This document shows, piece by piece, positions 27,782-36,171 of a DNA stretch of 64,000 nt (its first letter is position 1; every line of letters begins with the position of its first letter). The DNA is from Blastopirellula sp. J2-11 (GTDB taxonomy: Bacteria; Planctomycetota; Planctomycetia; Pirellulales; Pirellulaceae): positions 2,666,001 to 2,730,000 of the forward strand of contig NZ_CP097384.1 of the NCBI RefSeq assembly GCF_024584705.1, read 5' to 3'. Under the pieces are notes generated by a model. That model was not told where the DNA came from and made no database searches. It was given only the letters and a program-made list of their open reading frames with translations. The position numbers and the translations under genes were made by a program.

Positions 27782-29281
27782 CTAGTTGACGGTTTCGGCC
27801 ACTTGGACCGTAGGAAGACGAATTCGGAATGTCGAGCCGACGCCTTCTTTGCTGGTGACGTTCAAATCGCCCCCATGTACGTCTTCGACAATATGTTTGG
27901 CCAGCGGCAAACCGAGTCCGGTGCCGGAGGCCATCTTTTGATCTTTTTTCACGCGATAGAACTTCTCAAAAACCCGATCGCAATCTTCCGAGTTGAGACC
28001 GACGCCGGTGTCTTCGACTTCAAACACCACTTCACGATCCTGTAGGCGACTACGGAGCGTTACCTTGCCATTATCGGGGGTGTACTTGAGCGCATTGGAA
28101 AGCAGGTTGATCGCCGCCTGCATGATCATGTCGCGATCGACCAGAACGCCCAGGTACATGGGGCTGAGGTCGGAAATGAGCGTGATGTTCTTTTGCTCGG
28201 CGGTCGGATGGACGATGCGGAACGCTTCTTCCAGCAATTCGTTGAGCGAACGCGGCTTTTTGTTGACGTTGACGACGCCGGCTTCGATCCGCGCCAAGTT
28301 CAGCAGATTATCGATCAGCCGCTGCAGGCGATCGGCCTGGCTGTTGATGACTTGTAGAAACTCGTCTCGCGTCTGCTCGTCCTCGGCTTCGCCATCGGCT
28401 AGCAGTTCGACATAGGCTTTGATGCCGGCCAAGGGAGTTTTCATTTCGTGGCTGACCGCCGAAACAAACTCGGCGTTGCGACGCTGAATCGCTTTGTAAC
28501 CGCTAATATCGCGCAAGACGGCGACGGCGCCATAGTTCGGCTCATCAGCGCCCATCTCGTTGTCGAGATGCTGCGCGATCGTGCTGACGGTGATGCGATA
28601 CCAATGCTTGTCGTCCGCCGAGTCAAGCAACTCGATTTCGCTCACACGCTGCGTCGGCGTTTTCCGCAGACGCGTCTCTTGCAGCAATTGGACGATCCCC
28701 TCGGATGCGATCGCGTCCTCGACCATCGTCTTTTCCGCCAGATCGAGGATGCCGAACAATTCGCGGGCAACTTCGTTGGCGAAGATGATTTCGTCGTATT
28801 GATTGGTCATCATGACCGGTTCTGACAGCTTGTCGACGATCTCACGCATCTGTTCGTGTCGCAGCCCGGTCAAATGCGCTTTGACTTCACTCCGGACGCG
28901 AGACTGTTGCAGTTCACGTGCGTCGTCGGCGAGCGATTTCATACGGCGATAGCATTGCTCCAGCGGCGACTTCCACTTTCGCAGCTCACGCGCCTGGGGG
29001 CACGCCGCTTGAAGATCGTCATGTTCGAGCTGTTCGATCGATGCGGAGGCGAGTAATTGGAACTGACGAATGGCGCGATCTTCGCCGGTTTGAGCCGTTC
29101 GCCATACAGTGAAACAGCAAATCGTGGCTAGTGCGGCGGCGCCGCAAGCGACCATGGCGCCGATTCCCAAGTCTCCGGTTACCAGGCAAGTAACGGTCGC
29201 CGCCGTGAACAGCAGCGCGCAGGCGATCGCGGCTATCAGTTCCGTGGCGATATGCGACTTCTTGCTCATCGTCTTGCTCAT
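27782..29281 (-). CDS. Membrane histidine kinase with PAS domain
   Basis: 499 aa from the ATG at 29281; the frame runs on to a TTG at 29386 but that extension is Arg-rich and unlikely. ATG 29269 is an alternative start. Two N-terminal helices (about 13-35 and 40-60) precede a linker and a PAS domain (about 150-260; MMTNQYDEIIFANEVARELF). The H-box is FVSAVSHEMKTPLAGIKAYV with phospho-His278. The N-box is AINLLSNALKYTPDNG, and the G1/G2 boxes are VEDTGVGL and GTGLGLPLAKHI. First gene of the HK-RR-STAS-PilB-PilC operon. The signal is unknown. Confidence 0.93.
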   Translation of the reverse strand: MSKTMSKKSHIATELIAAIACALLFTAATVTCLVTGDLGIGAMVACGAAALATICCFTVWRTAQTGEDRAIRQFQLLASASIEQLEHDDLQAACPQARELRKWKSPLEQCYRRMKSLADDARELQQSRVRSEVKAHLTGLRHEQMREIVDKLSEPVMMTNQYDEIIFANEVARELFGILDLAEKTMVEDAIASEGIVQLLQETRLRKTPTQRVSEIELLDSADDKHWYRITVSTIAQHLDNEMGADEPNYGAVAVLRDISGYKAIQRRNAEFVSAVSHEMKTPLAGIKAYVELLADGEAEDEQTRDEFLQVINSQADRLQRLIDNLLNLARIEAGVVNVNKKPRSLNELLEEAFRIVHPTAEQKNITLISDLSPMYLGVLVDRDMIMQAAINLLSNALKYTPDNGKVTLRSRLQDREVVFEVEDTGVGLNSEDCDRVFEKFYRVKKDQKMASGTGLGLPLAKHIVEDVHGGDLNVTSKEGVGSTFRIRLPTVQVAETVN

Positions 29282-29511
29282 TCTTCGTTCGAGTTTGCCC
29301 CTACGGCGCAACGCCAACGCGTGGGTCGCGGCGCATTGCGACCTGCTCGTCGTGGATTGACGTCTACCCAAAATTAGGTCGGACAACGCATTTGTCCAAA
29401 AATCGGCGCAATCGAACCCAAGGAGAAGCTACCCCTTTTCGGGGTTTATGGCGCCGCAGATGCCGGTTATGCGTATCGCGCCGAGAGAACGGGATGCCGC
29501 GCAGAATTCAG

Positions 29512-30438
29512 TTATGCGACTTGAGGCCGCTTTTGCTCGCCGGCGCGAGTCACTTGAAGCGTATCGCCCAGTCGCGTCAGTTCGGCGCCGGCCTCGTATT
29601 GGAATGAAATCTCGATCACGTCGCCGGCCGAAACTTGCAACGGCCGCTCGATTGGCATCACCAGAAATTGGTTGTGCCAAGGAATGACGCGCTGGTCTTC
29701 GATCAGCACCGTCAGCGCGTTCTTGGTGATAAATCGGACCCCATTCAATTGGCCGTCTTGGGCGATCTCAAATTTGCCGCTCCATGCGATATCAGATCGG
29801 AGCGGCTTGTCGTACCAGACCATGTGATGGATCGCCGCTTCCGCCAGCACGCTGGTGTCAGCATGATCGTCAGCTGGCGCCTGAAAGAGGGGACCTGTCG
29901 CTAGGAAACCCTCGAATACAAAGTCCTGCTCCACAGGCTGGCAAGCCAGCAACGTTCCTTCTGGAATAAAACGGGGAAGCGCCGGACCATGAGCTTGTTG
30001 GTAATTGCGTTGAAACGCCGAGATTACCTCGATCTGTTTTTCCCGCAGCAGTCCCACATGCAGCATCTCGCAAACGACGAAGTCGACCGGAGTCGGCGGC
30101 GCGAACTCGGCTGCGTCGGCGTGGACGATATGAACCTGCTGCGACACGTTGTTATCGCGAAGAATTCGTTGGGCGGCCTCGACCAATTCGGGATTCCGCT
30201 CGCAGTACCAAACTTCGGCGCCTGCTCGCGCAGCGAAGAACGACAGCACTCCGGTGCCGCCGCCAAGATCGACCACTTTATCGCCGGGACGGACCGTCGC
30301 TTCAATCGCTTCGCGAAAGCTTTGCATGCGATAACGATCGCGCAGCATTTCAAAGTGATAGTGCAGCGGGATGAACTGTCCAAGAACTTCAGCGGCTTTG
30401 GGCATTATTTTTTCTTCGGTTGACTCACTAATTTTCAT
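29512..30438 (-). CDS. SAM methyltransferase with PRMT-like double-E loop
   Basis: 308 aa from ATG 30438 (ATG 30405 also possible). KVVDLGGGTGVLSFFAARAG (54-73) is the SAM loop and Glu80 (VWYCERNPE) ends strand beta2. CEMLHVGLLREKQ puts Glu124 and Glu133 nine residues apart, the spacing of the double-E loop in protein arginine methyltransferases. A C-terminal beta-barrel-like part follows, also as in PRMTs. The closest role is therefore arginine or other protein methylation, but this rests on motif spacing alone. Single gene. Confidence 0.8.
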   Translation of the reverse strand: MKISESTEEKIMPKAAEVLGQFIPLHYHFEMLRDRYRMQSFREAIEATVRPGDKVVDLGGGTGVLSFFAARAGAEVWYCERNPELVEAAQRILRDNNVSQQVHIVHADAAEFAPPTPVDFVVCEMLHVGLLREKQIEVISAFQRNYQQAHGPALPRFIPEGTLLACQPVEQDFVFEGFLATGPLFQAPADDHADTSVLAEAAIHHMVWYDKPLRSDIAWSGKFEIAQDGQLNGVRFITKNALTVLIEDQRVIPWHNQFLVMPIERPLQVSAGDVIEISFQYEAGAELTRLGDTLQVTRAGEQKRPQVA

Positions 30439-30672
30439 ACGCCCACGGGGGCGCGGAAAATAGCAGGCGCCAGCAGTCGACGCAAGCGAGAAATGTCCCC
30501 TGGATTGCAGACGCCAGCAGAGATTCTGCTGGCAGCGACTGGAGAAAGTCTAATTTCCAGGAAATCGGCTCGTAATTTTTCGATGGTATGGAATAAAATA
30601 GAACGGGTAGGACGCGACAGCATCGCCGCCTATCCCACAGACGCTCATCTCTCGAAATGGAGTTCTCCTATC

Positions 30673-30912
30673 ATGCCGTTGAAAAGCTTGCTTCTGATGA
30701 TCGGCGCCGGTTGGATCATGCTAGGCTCGTTCGCCTTGGGGCCCGGCTTGATCGTTTACCCTTTGGCCTGGACCGCCGTGGCGGTCAGCTTCTGGGGGTT
30801 ACATTGTCTGCTGGGCGGGCACATCTCCGGCGTAACCGCAAAAGCCGTTGCGGCAACCGACCCAACCCCGCAGCATGCCGCTGGCGGATCCTCAAAGGCT
30901 TCAACCGTCTAG
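30673..30912 (+). CDS. Small membrane protein, two helices
   Basis: 79 aa from ATG 30673, with GGAG 9-12 nt upstream (30661 region); the frame is open further upstream but without protein-like composition. Residues 4-45 are two hydrophobic segments split at GPGLIVYP, and the C-terminus is Ala/Thr/Ser-rich and polar. The start and ribosome site make it a likely real gene. Function unknown. Confidence 0.55.
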   Translation: MPLKSLLLMIGAGWIMLGSFALGPGLIVYPLAWTAVAVSFWGLHCLLGGHISGVTAKAVAATDPTPQHAAGGSSKASTV

Positions 30913-31122
30913 CGGCATCGACCGAATAACCATGAGCTTTTAACATCGCGTGCTATCAACACGCGCAGGATGTGCCGATCGCTCCGATAAAAATTTCGTG
31001 ACGCTTCGCGATCTGGAAGAACGTGGAAATCCAATCGAAGGCAATCTCAATCCGACGCATCGCCACGCCGATACTTCGGGATAGTTTCGCCCCGATTGGT
31101 TTCTTACTGCTCAGGATCGCTC

Positions 31123-31308
31123 ATGCTGAAGGAATTGGACGTCGAGAATCTTACCGCCGAAGAGATCGAGATTTTGCTCTCGTGCGGCAGCGACATTTTG
31201 TCCCCCTCGCAAGTGCTCGAAGTACAAATCTTCGTGCAGCGAATTGGCGGACTTGTGAACGCCTACGAAGCAGTACGCGTTCTGAAGAATCTGGAAGCGG
31301 CCGGCTAG
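31123..31308 (+). CDS. Small acidic protein, unknown function
   Basis: 61 aa from ATG 31123. MLKELDVENLTAEEIEILLS reads as a helix-rich, acidic N-terminus, and IFVQRIGGLVNAYEAVRVLK as a second and third helix. The composition is that of a folded small helical protein. No family was recognised. The hairpin after its stop (31300-31326) may end the transcript. Confidence 0.6.
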   Translation: MLKELDVENLTAEEIEILLSCGSDILSPSQVLEVQIFVQRIGGLVNAYEAVRVLKNLEAAG

Positions 31309-31326
31309 CTGCTAAAAGCAGCCGGC
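31300..31326. terminator. Possible hairpin at the stop of the small gene
   Basis: GCCGGC (31300-31305) pairs with GCCGGC (31321-31326), with TGC/GCA pairing inside. There is a bulge and no U-run, so it is only suggestive. Confidence 0.3.
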
Positions 31327-31372
31327 TGCGTGGGAGCGTCCGCCATCATTGGGAAAGCTCCGATAGCGGCGC

Positions 31373-31543
31373 CTATTCGGCAGATCCGCTAGAAGCTTCG
31401 CACCGCATCAGCTCGACCCAATCGAGATAATCCTCGATCTCGTCATACGGCATTCCGAGCTCCAGCGACGACTGAATCGCAGCAATGCGATCTAAATAAG
31501 AGTGCGACGACTCGAGCAGCAACTTCGCTTTTTCATGGGCCAT
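31373..31543 (-). CDS. Small protein, unknown function
   Basis: 56 aa from ATG 31543 (MAHEKAKLLLESSHSYLDRI). It is helical and acidic; the core is AIQSSLELGMPYDEIEDYLD. The frame is open 14 codons further upstream. It is convergent with the small gene at 31123. No family was recognised. Confidence 0.55.
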   Translation of the reverse strand: MAHEKAKLLLESSHSYLDRIAAIQSSLELGMPYDEIEDYLDWVELMRCEASSGSAE

Positions 31544-31847
31544 GGGCGTTTGCTCCCCAAGGTTTGACCGGTTCGGTGCAACCATAGCACCGAAAAGGCA
31601 TTCAAGAAATACGAACTTCCAAAATTGTCGCGCGCTAGCCTCCTATCGACCTGCGCGATGGGCTAACAATAGCCATCTGTAATAAAACTATGGCGCTAGC
31701 GGCGCTATCGCATTGCTGGCGCGTGATGATTATGACGGTCGCGCCAATTATAGGAGCTCGACTTGTGGCGGGAATGGTCCGCCGGGACTGATTTACTGAA
31801 CTAAACTTCAGCGCCCCCCAGTCCCGCTGCCCAAACGGAGAGTCGCC
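31544..31847. promoter_or_regulatory. Intergenic region between small gene and AAA ATPase
   Basis: About 300 bp; divergent promoter region. No gene or clear motif is supported. Confidence 0.5.
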
Positions 31848-33173
31848 GTGTCTGTTGCTTCGACGCTTGATCTGAAAAACAGCTTGCTCGCCTCGCTGAT
31901 GTCGGACGAAAACTTTCGTCCAGAAGAGCCCCGGTCGCTGGAAGAGACGCGGCTCTCGCCCCAGCTGATCGAATCGCTGATCTGCAAATTGTTGCTCAAT
32001 ATCGGTTCGGCTAGCGGACGACAGATCGCAGAGAAGATTTGTTTGCCGTTTGGTATTCTCGAATCGCTCTTCACATCGCTCCGTACGCGCCAGATTTTGC
32101 AACATACCGGCTCGGCGGCGCTGAATGACTATACCTATGCGTTAACCGATCAAGGGCGTACCCGTGCCCAGTCCTATATGGCCAGTTGCACCTATTTCGG
32201 AGCGGCTCCCGTCATTTTGGAAGACTACATCACATCGGTAGAAGCCCAGTCGATTCGGAACGAATCGCCGCAACGTGAGCAGTTGGAAGAAGCGTTCGCC
32301 GGACTCTCGGTCGACGACGATCTGTTCGATAATCTGGGGCCTGCGGTGAATTCCGGCGCCGGACTCTTTTTGTATGGAGCGCCTGGGAATGGCAAAACGA
32401 CGCTAGCAAAGCGGATCACCGCTTGTTATGGCCAGCATATCTGGATCCCACGGACAATCATCGAAGATGGCCAATACGTCAAGCTGTTCGACACCGTTTA
32501 TCACGAGGTGATCGAAGAAGCGCATAGCACCATTTTGAAGTCTGAAAGCTACGATCATCGTTGGGTTAAGATTCGCCGTCCGACCGTGATTGTCGGGGGG
32601 GAATTGACGTTGGACAGTTTGGAAATACGACACGATGTGATCAACAACATCGGCGAAGCGTCGCTGCAGATGAAAAGCAACTGCGGTTGTTTACTGATTG
32701 ACGACTTTGGTCGCCAGCGAATGGAGCCGACGCAATTGCTCAACCGTTGGATCGTTCCGCTCGAAAATCGGGTCGACTATCAAGCGCTAGCGAACGGCAA
32801 AAAAATCCAGGTCCCCTTCGAGCAGTTGATTATCTTCTCGACCAATCTCGAGCCGAAAGACCTGACCGATGACGCCTTTTTGCGGCGTATTCCGTACAAA
32901 ATTGAGGTCCGTGACGCTCAACTCGACGAGTTCCGAACTCTCTTCCGCATCTTCGCCAAACAACTGAACTTTGAATACAACGCCGACGCCGTCGAGCATT
33001 TGATCGAACGTCACTATCAACCAGTCAATCGTCCGATGCGCCGCTGCCAGCCGCGTGACCTGCTGAGCCAGATCCGCAACTATTGCCTGTACAAAGGGGT
33101 TCCGATGGAAATGAAACCGGAATACTTTGATCGCGTGGTGAAGAGCTATTTCACGGTGGTCGCGGGGGACTAG
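31848..33173 (+). CDS. AAA ATPase with N-terminal winged-helix-like domain
   Basis: 441 aa, GTG 31848 with GGAG upstream. Residues about 35-115 (ASGRQIAEKICLPFGILESL; YALTDQGRTRAQ) look like a winged helix. The AAA part has Walker A GAPGNGKTT (177-185), Walker B CLLIDDFG (281-288), a sensor-1-like IFSTNL (330-334) and basic residues near DAFLRRIPYK (about 342-351). The C-terminal part (NRPMRRCQPRDLLSQIRNYC) fits a lid domain. It is convergent with the REC/GGDEF/CBS gene. It may be an energy source or chaperone for the neighbouring signalling system; this is inference. Confidence 0.85.
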   Translation: MSVASTLDLKNSLLASLMSDENFRPEEPRSLEETRLSPQLIESLICKLLLNIGSASGRQIAEKICLPFGILESLFTSLRTRQILQHTGSAALNDYTYALTDQGRTRAQSYMASCTYFGAAPVILEDYITSVEAQSIRNESPQREQLEEAFAGLSVDDDLFDNLGPAVNSGAGLFLYGAPGNGKTTLAKRITACYGQHIWIPRTIIEDGQYVKLFDTVYHEVIEEAHSTILKSESYDHRWVKIRRPTVIVGGELTLDSLEIRHDVINNIGEASLQMKSNCGCLLIDDFGRQRMEPTQLLNRWIVPLENRVDYQALANGKKIQVPFEQLIIFSTNLEPKDLTDDAFLRRIPYKIEVRDAQLDEFRTLFRIFAKQLNFEYNADAVEHLIERHYQPVNRPMRRCQPRDLLSQIRNYCLYKGVPMEMKPEYFDRVVKSYFTVVAGD

Positions 33174-33182
33174 AAGGAAATT

Positions 33183-33214
33183 GGAAAGCGGAGAAGAAGC
33201 GTTCTTCGCTTTCC
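33183..33214. terminator. Bidirectional terminator-like hairpin
   Basis: GGAAAGCG (33183-33190) pairs with CGCTTTCC (33207-33214), with an inner AAGAA/TTCTT stem. It lies between the convergent AAA ATPase and REC/GGDEF/CBS genes and is flanked by T-rich sequence on the plus side. Confidence 0.6.
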
Positions 33215-33217
33215 TTC

Positions 33218-34627
33218 TTACTCTCCTTCCCCTGGTCCGACTTCCACCAATTGCGGACGGCTAACCACGTAGAACTCCGTTGTCGGGATCTCGTCGCTTG
33301 ATTCGGCGTAGCTCGCTGAATCAAGCGGTTCACTGAGCAGCGCTAGATCGTCGCGTGAGACAAAGCCGAGCGGCGTTCCTTGACGCAGGATCGCCACGCA
33401 GGGGGACGGATTCTCGGAGAAGAAGTTGACCAATTCGCTGAACGATGCGTCCGATTCCATCTGTGGAAAATTGGCGTCGACCAGTTCCGCCGCTGTGAGC
33501 TCGCGAGATCGGGCGGCTCGGTTTTGCACCACTTCGCGTGTGATAGCTCCGGCAAATTGTCGCTGCGCATCGATCACCGGAGCGATATCAAGATCATGTT
33601 TGGCGAACGCGGCGATGACTTCATCTGCCGGCGTTGTGGTGGAAAGTTGGACAAAGGAAGGTCGCAGAACGTCGGCGGTTGTCGTGCCGTCAAACAGCCG
33701 TCCATGCGAGCTGCCGCTCGACGTATCCTCGGCTTGAAGTTCTCGAATCGAAGCGACAAAGTTGCCGCCAGAGTTTTTGGCGAATTCGAGCCTTTCCTGG
33801 GCGTTTTCCCACAGTTCTTCGGCAATGGGGCCCGAATCGGCCGACGCGGCGACTCCTACACTGACCGTCAGTTTGAGCGTGCTTTCGGCATGCTGGAATT
33901 CGGTGTCGGCGATTTTTTGACGCAGTTCGTTTCCCCATTCGTACGCTTCCGTCGCCGTGGAATTTGGCAGCATGACCGCCAATTGGTCGGCTGAAGGTTG
34001 GCACATCCGGTAGGAGGGAAGCAACTCGCTGCGGATGGTCGATGTTACCTGTTCGATGATGAGATCAAATCCGGGATCCGGCCCAAATCGCAATGCATAG
34101 TCAATATCAAACAAGACCAGGCTGACTTCATTGCCGGTGGTTGCGGCGTCGCGCAGATCTTCGCGCAACTGACGCAACAGAACGCCGGCGTTCCCCAATC
34201 CGGACGCCGAACGTCGACCAACACGACGATGCAGGCGGCTTTCGACTTCCAGCGAACGTGCGGCGGCTCGAATCCGAACGAGCAATTCTGTAAACCGCAG
34301 CGGTCGGGGGATCACGTCGTCGGCGCCACCGGCGATCGCGTCGAAAATGCGTTCCGGCGAGTCGCTGTCGGTGATCACGATGGCGTAGACATACGCTTGG
34401 GTGGTGTGCCGATCACGACGCGAACTTTGCAAAACGGCGGCAGCCCGGGGCGCCGCTGAATCGACGACCACGATATCCGGTTCGCGGCTGGCCAACGCCC
34501 ATTCGGCCTGATCGGCGTCGCCGGCGACATACGCTTCCAACCGGCACGCGTTTAAAAACTCGGCCGTGCGCCGAAGAAAAGAACGGTCTGGCGATACGAG
34601 CAAAACGCGAAGCGGTCGGCGTTGCAT
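33218..34627 (-). CDS. REC - degenerate GGDEF - tandem CBS protein
   Basis: 469 aa from ATG 34627, which has an AGAGAC-type ribosome site; a TTG eight codons earlier is less likely. REC domain about 5-125: VLLVSPDRSF, Asp in DIVVVDSAAP, PRPLRF where Lys usually stands. GGDEF-like domain about 145-300, with SADQL in place of GGDEF in PSADQLAVMLPN, so it should not make cyclic-di-GMP. Two CBS motifs follow (about 325-440; DLDIAPVIDAQRQFAGAITR and NPSPCVAILRQGTPLGFVSR). It is divergent from the FHA gene. Likely a binding or scaffold protein that may sense adenosine nucleotides through CBS. Confidence 0.82.
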   Translation of the reverse strand: MQRRPLRVLLVSPDRSFLRRTAEFLNACRLEAYVAGDADQAEWALASREPDIVVVDSAAPRAAAVLQSSRRDRHTTQAYVYAIVITDSDSPERIFDAIAGGADDVIPRPLRFTELLVRIRAAARSLEVESRLHRRVGRRSASGLGNAGVLLRQLREDLRDAATTGNEVSLVLFDIDYALRFGPDPGFDLIIEQVTSTIRSELLPSYRMCQPSADQLAVMLPNSTATEAYEWGNELRQKIADTEFQHAESTLKLTVSVGVAASADSGPIAEELWENAQERLEFAKNSGGNFVASIRELQAEDTSSGSSHGRLFDGTTTADVLRPSFVQLSTTTPADEVIAAFAKHDLDIAPVIDAQRQFAGAITREVVQNRAARSRELTAAELVDANFPQMESDASFSELVNFFSENPSPCVAILRQGTPLGFVSRDDLALLSEPLDSASYAESSDEIPTTEFYVVSRPQLVEVGPGEGE

Positions 34628-34936
34628 ATACGTCTCTTGGCTGAATAGCAATCGAGATGGGAAGCGTGTTGACTTTTGGCGTCATTGCCGCCGAGGCGGC
34701 GCTGAGGCCATCGAAAACATAGGTCAAAAAGAACCGGCAAGCGCTGTGAACAACTTGAAACAATCCAAATCGAATTCGGAAATTCCGTCTGGGCGAAGAA
34801 TTCAATGCTATGTTTTCGATGCACAAGGTTGCGGCCAAAGTGCGTTTTCCCTTATCCAACGTCCCCTTTTTCGGCAAATTCTCCTTGTCGTAAGGGGTGA
34901 AATCGATGTGACTTTTCGCCTGCGAGAAGGTTCCCT
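34628..34936. promoter_or_regulatory. Divergent promoter region between REC/GGDEF/CBS and FHA genes
   Basis: About 310 bp shared by the two divergently transcribed signalling genes. No specific motif was recognised. Confidence 0.5.
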
Positions 34937-36061
34937 ATGCACACCGAAGTCCTGTTCGATCCTCAGGTAGGCGCACCGTTTTTCGAAATATTTTCGGCGG
35001 AAAGCGGCGAGACGCGAAAACTGCCGATCGAAAAATTTCCTTTTTCGATCGGCAGAAATGATTCGTGCGACTATCCGGTGGAGTCAGGACGCGTCTCCCG
35101 TGAACATGCGCTGTTGTTGAAAGAAGGAAACCAGTACCTGCTACGCGATTTGAACAGCACGAATGGGACATTTGTCAACGGCGAGAAGATAACGGAGAAA
35201 GTCATCTCCGATGGCGACACCTTGATGGTCGCCGACATCGAATTTGATTTCCATAACGGCAACCAGTCGCAACAGCGTCAAACCGTCACGATGCAAATGG
35301 ATGGCGGCGGGGCTGCTGCTGAAAGCGGCGCGACCTATTTTGATTCGCTACAGGCGTTTCGTCGCTGGCAAGAGATCGCCGCAGTGGGGGGAGTTCGCGT
35401 CGATTTTGACGGGATTTATGATCTAACAAGCGGCGATCCCTTTGGATTTCTCGTACGTCGCATGATTGAAAGTAACGTCAGCGTCGACGATCCAATCAGC
35501 CGCAAAATTCTGGATACCGAGTGCCGACTAACCGAACGTTTACAGCGCGTGCATCGATTGCGCGCCTATTCGGCGGCGGAGATGCTGCCTGAAAACGTCT
35601 GCTTGTTCTTGCGGCCAGAATCGCACGAGATCGGTGCGACCAGCTTTCTCGATTCGGTCGCCTACGCTCGTGATCAATCGCCGGAAGCGCGGCGCACTGT
35701 GATCGTTATTCCGGATGAGGCGGTTTGCGAATTGCCGTTCTTCCGCGACTTTATGAACGAACTGCAAGCGATCGGCTGCGAAACGGCGTTCGCCGGCTTT
35801 CATCCTTCCAAATCCCGCTTTGAAGACTACCTCGATCTGGCTCCGGACTATATCGAGTTCCGCGAAATGGTCGCACGGGAAATTGACGACGATACGGCGC
35901 TGCAAGCAGGAGTGCGCGAAGTGATCGGCGTCTGCGAGGAAAAACATATTGTGACGATCGCGACTGGAGTGCATGCCGAAGCGAGTGCGCAGCGGTTTCG
36001 CGATCTGGGAGTCAACATGAGTCGAGGAAGGTATCGACGTCGCGACGCTGGGCAAGCGTAG
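34937..36061 (+). CDS. FHA domain protein with degenerate EAL-like domain
   Basis: 374 aa, ATG 34937 with GAAGG upstream. FHA domain about 10-115: FPFSIGRNDSCDYPVESGRV, SREHALL and DLNSTNGTFVNG give the phospho-threonine-binding GR, SxxH and NG residues. From about 150 on, an EAL-like fold is recognisable (NVCLFLRPES; TVIVIPDEAVCEL; AFAGFHPSKSRFEDY; IEFREMVAREI) but the EAL signature and metal ligands are not seen. The C-terminus ends SRGRYRRRDAGQA; see the finding on a possible frameshift. It probably reads phosphorylation by the kinase-tubulin protein encoded 110 bp downstream. Confidence 0.82.
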   Translation: MHTEVLFDPQVGAPFFEIFSAESGETRKLPIEKFPFSIGRNDSCDYPVESGRVSREHALLLKEGNQYLLRDLNSTNGTFVNGEKITEKVISDGDTLMVADIEFDFHNGNQSQQRQTVTMQMDGGGAAAESGATYFDSLQAFRRWQEIAAVGGVRVDFDGIYDLTSGDPFGFLVRRMIESNVSVDDPISRKILDTECRLTERLQRVHRLRAYSAAEMLPENVCLFLRPESHEIGATSFLDSVAYARDQSPEARRTVIVIPDEAVCELPFFRDFMNELQAIGCETAFAGFHPSKSRFEDYLDLAPDYIEFREMVAREIDDDTALQAGVREVIGVCEEKHIVTIATGVHAEASAQRFRDLGVNMSRGRYRRRDAGQA

Positions 36062-36171
36062 CAAGCGACGTCTTTCCGATAACAAAAATTGAGTGACCAA
36101 TCAGAGAGAGTTCTCGGCTGGGCCGTCGAGAATCGGACGCACACATGAAAGCGTATTGAGGCGAATTTTTC

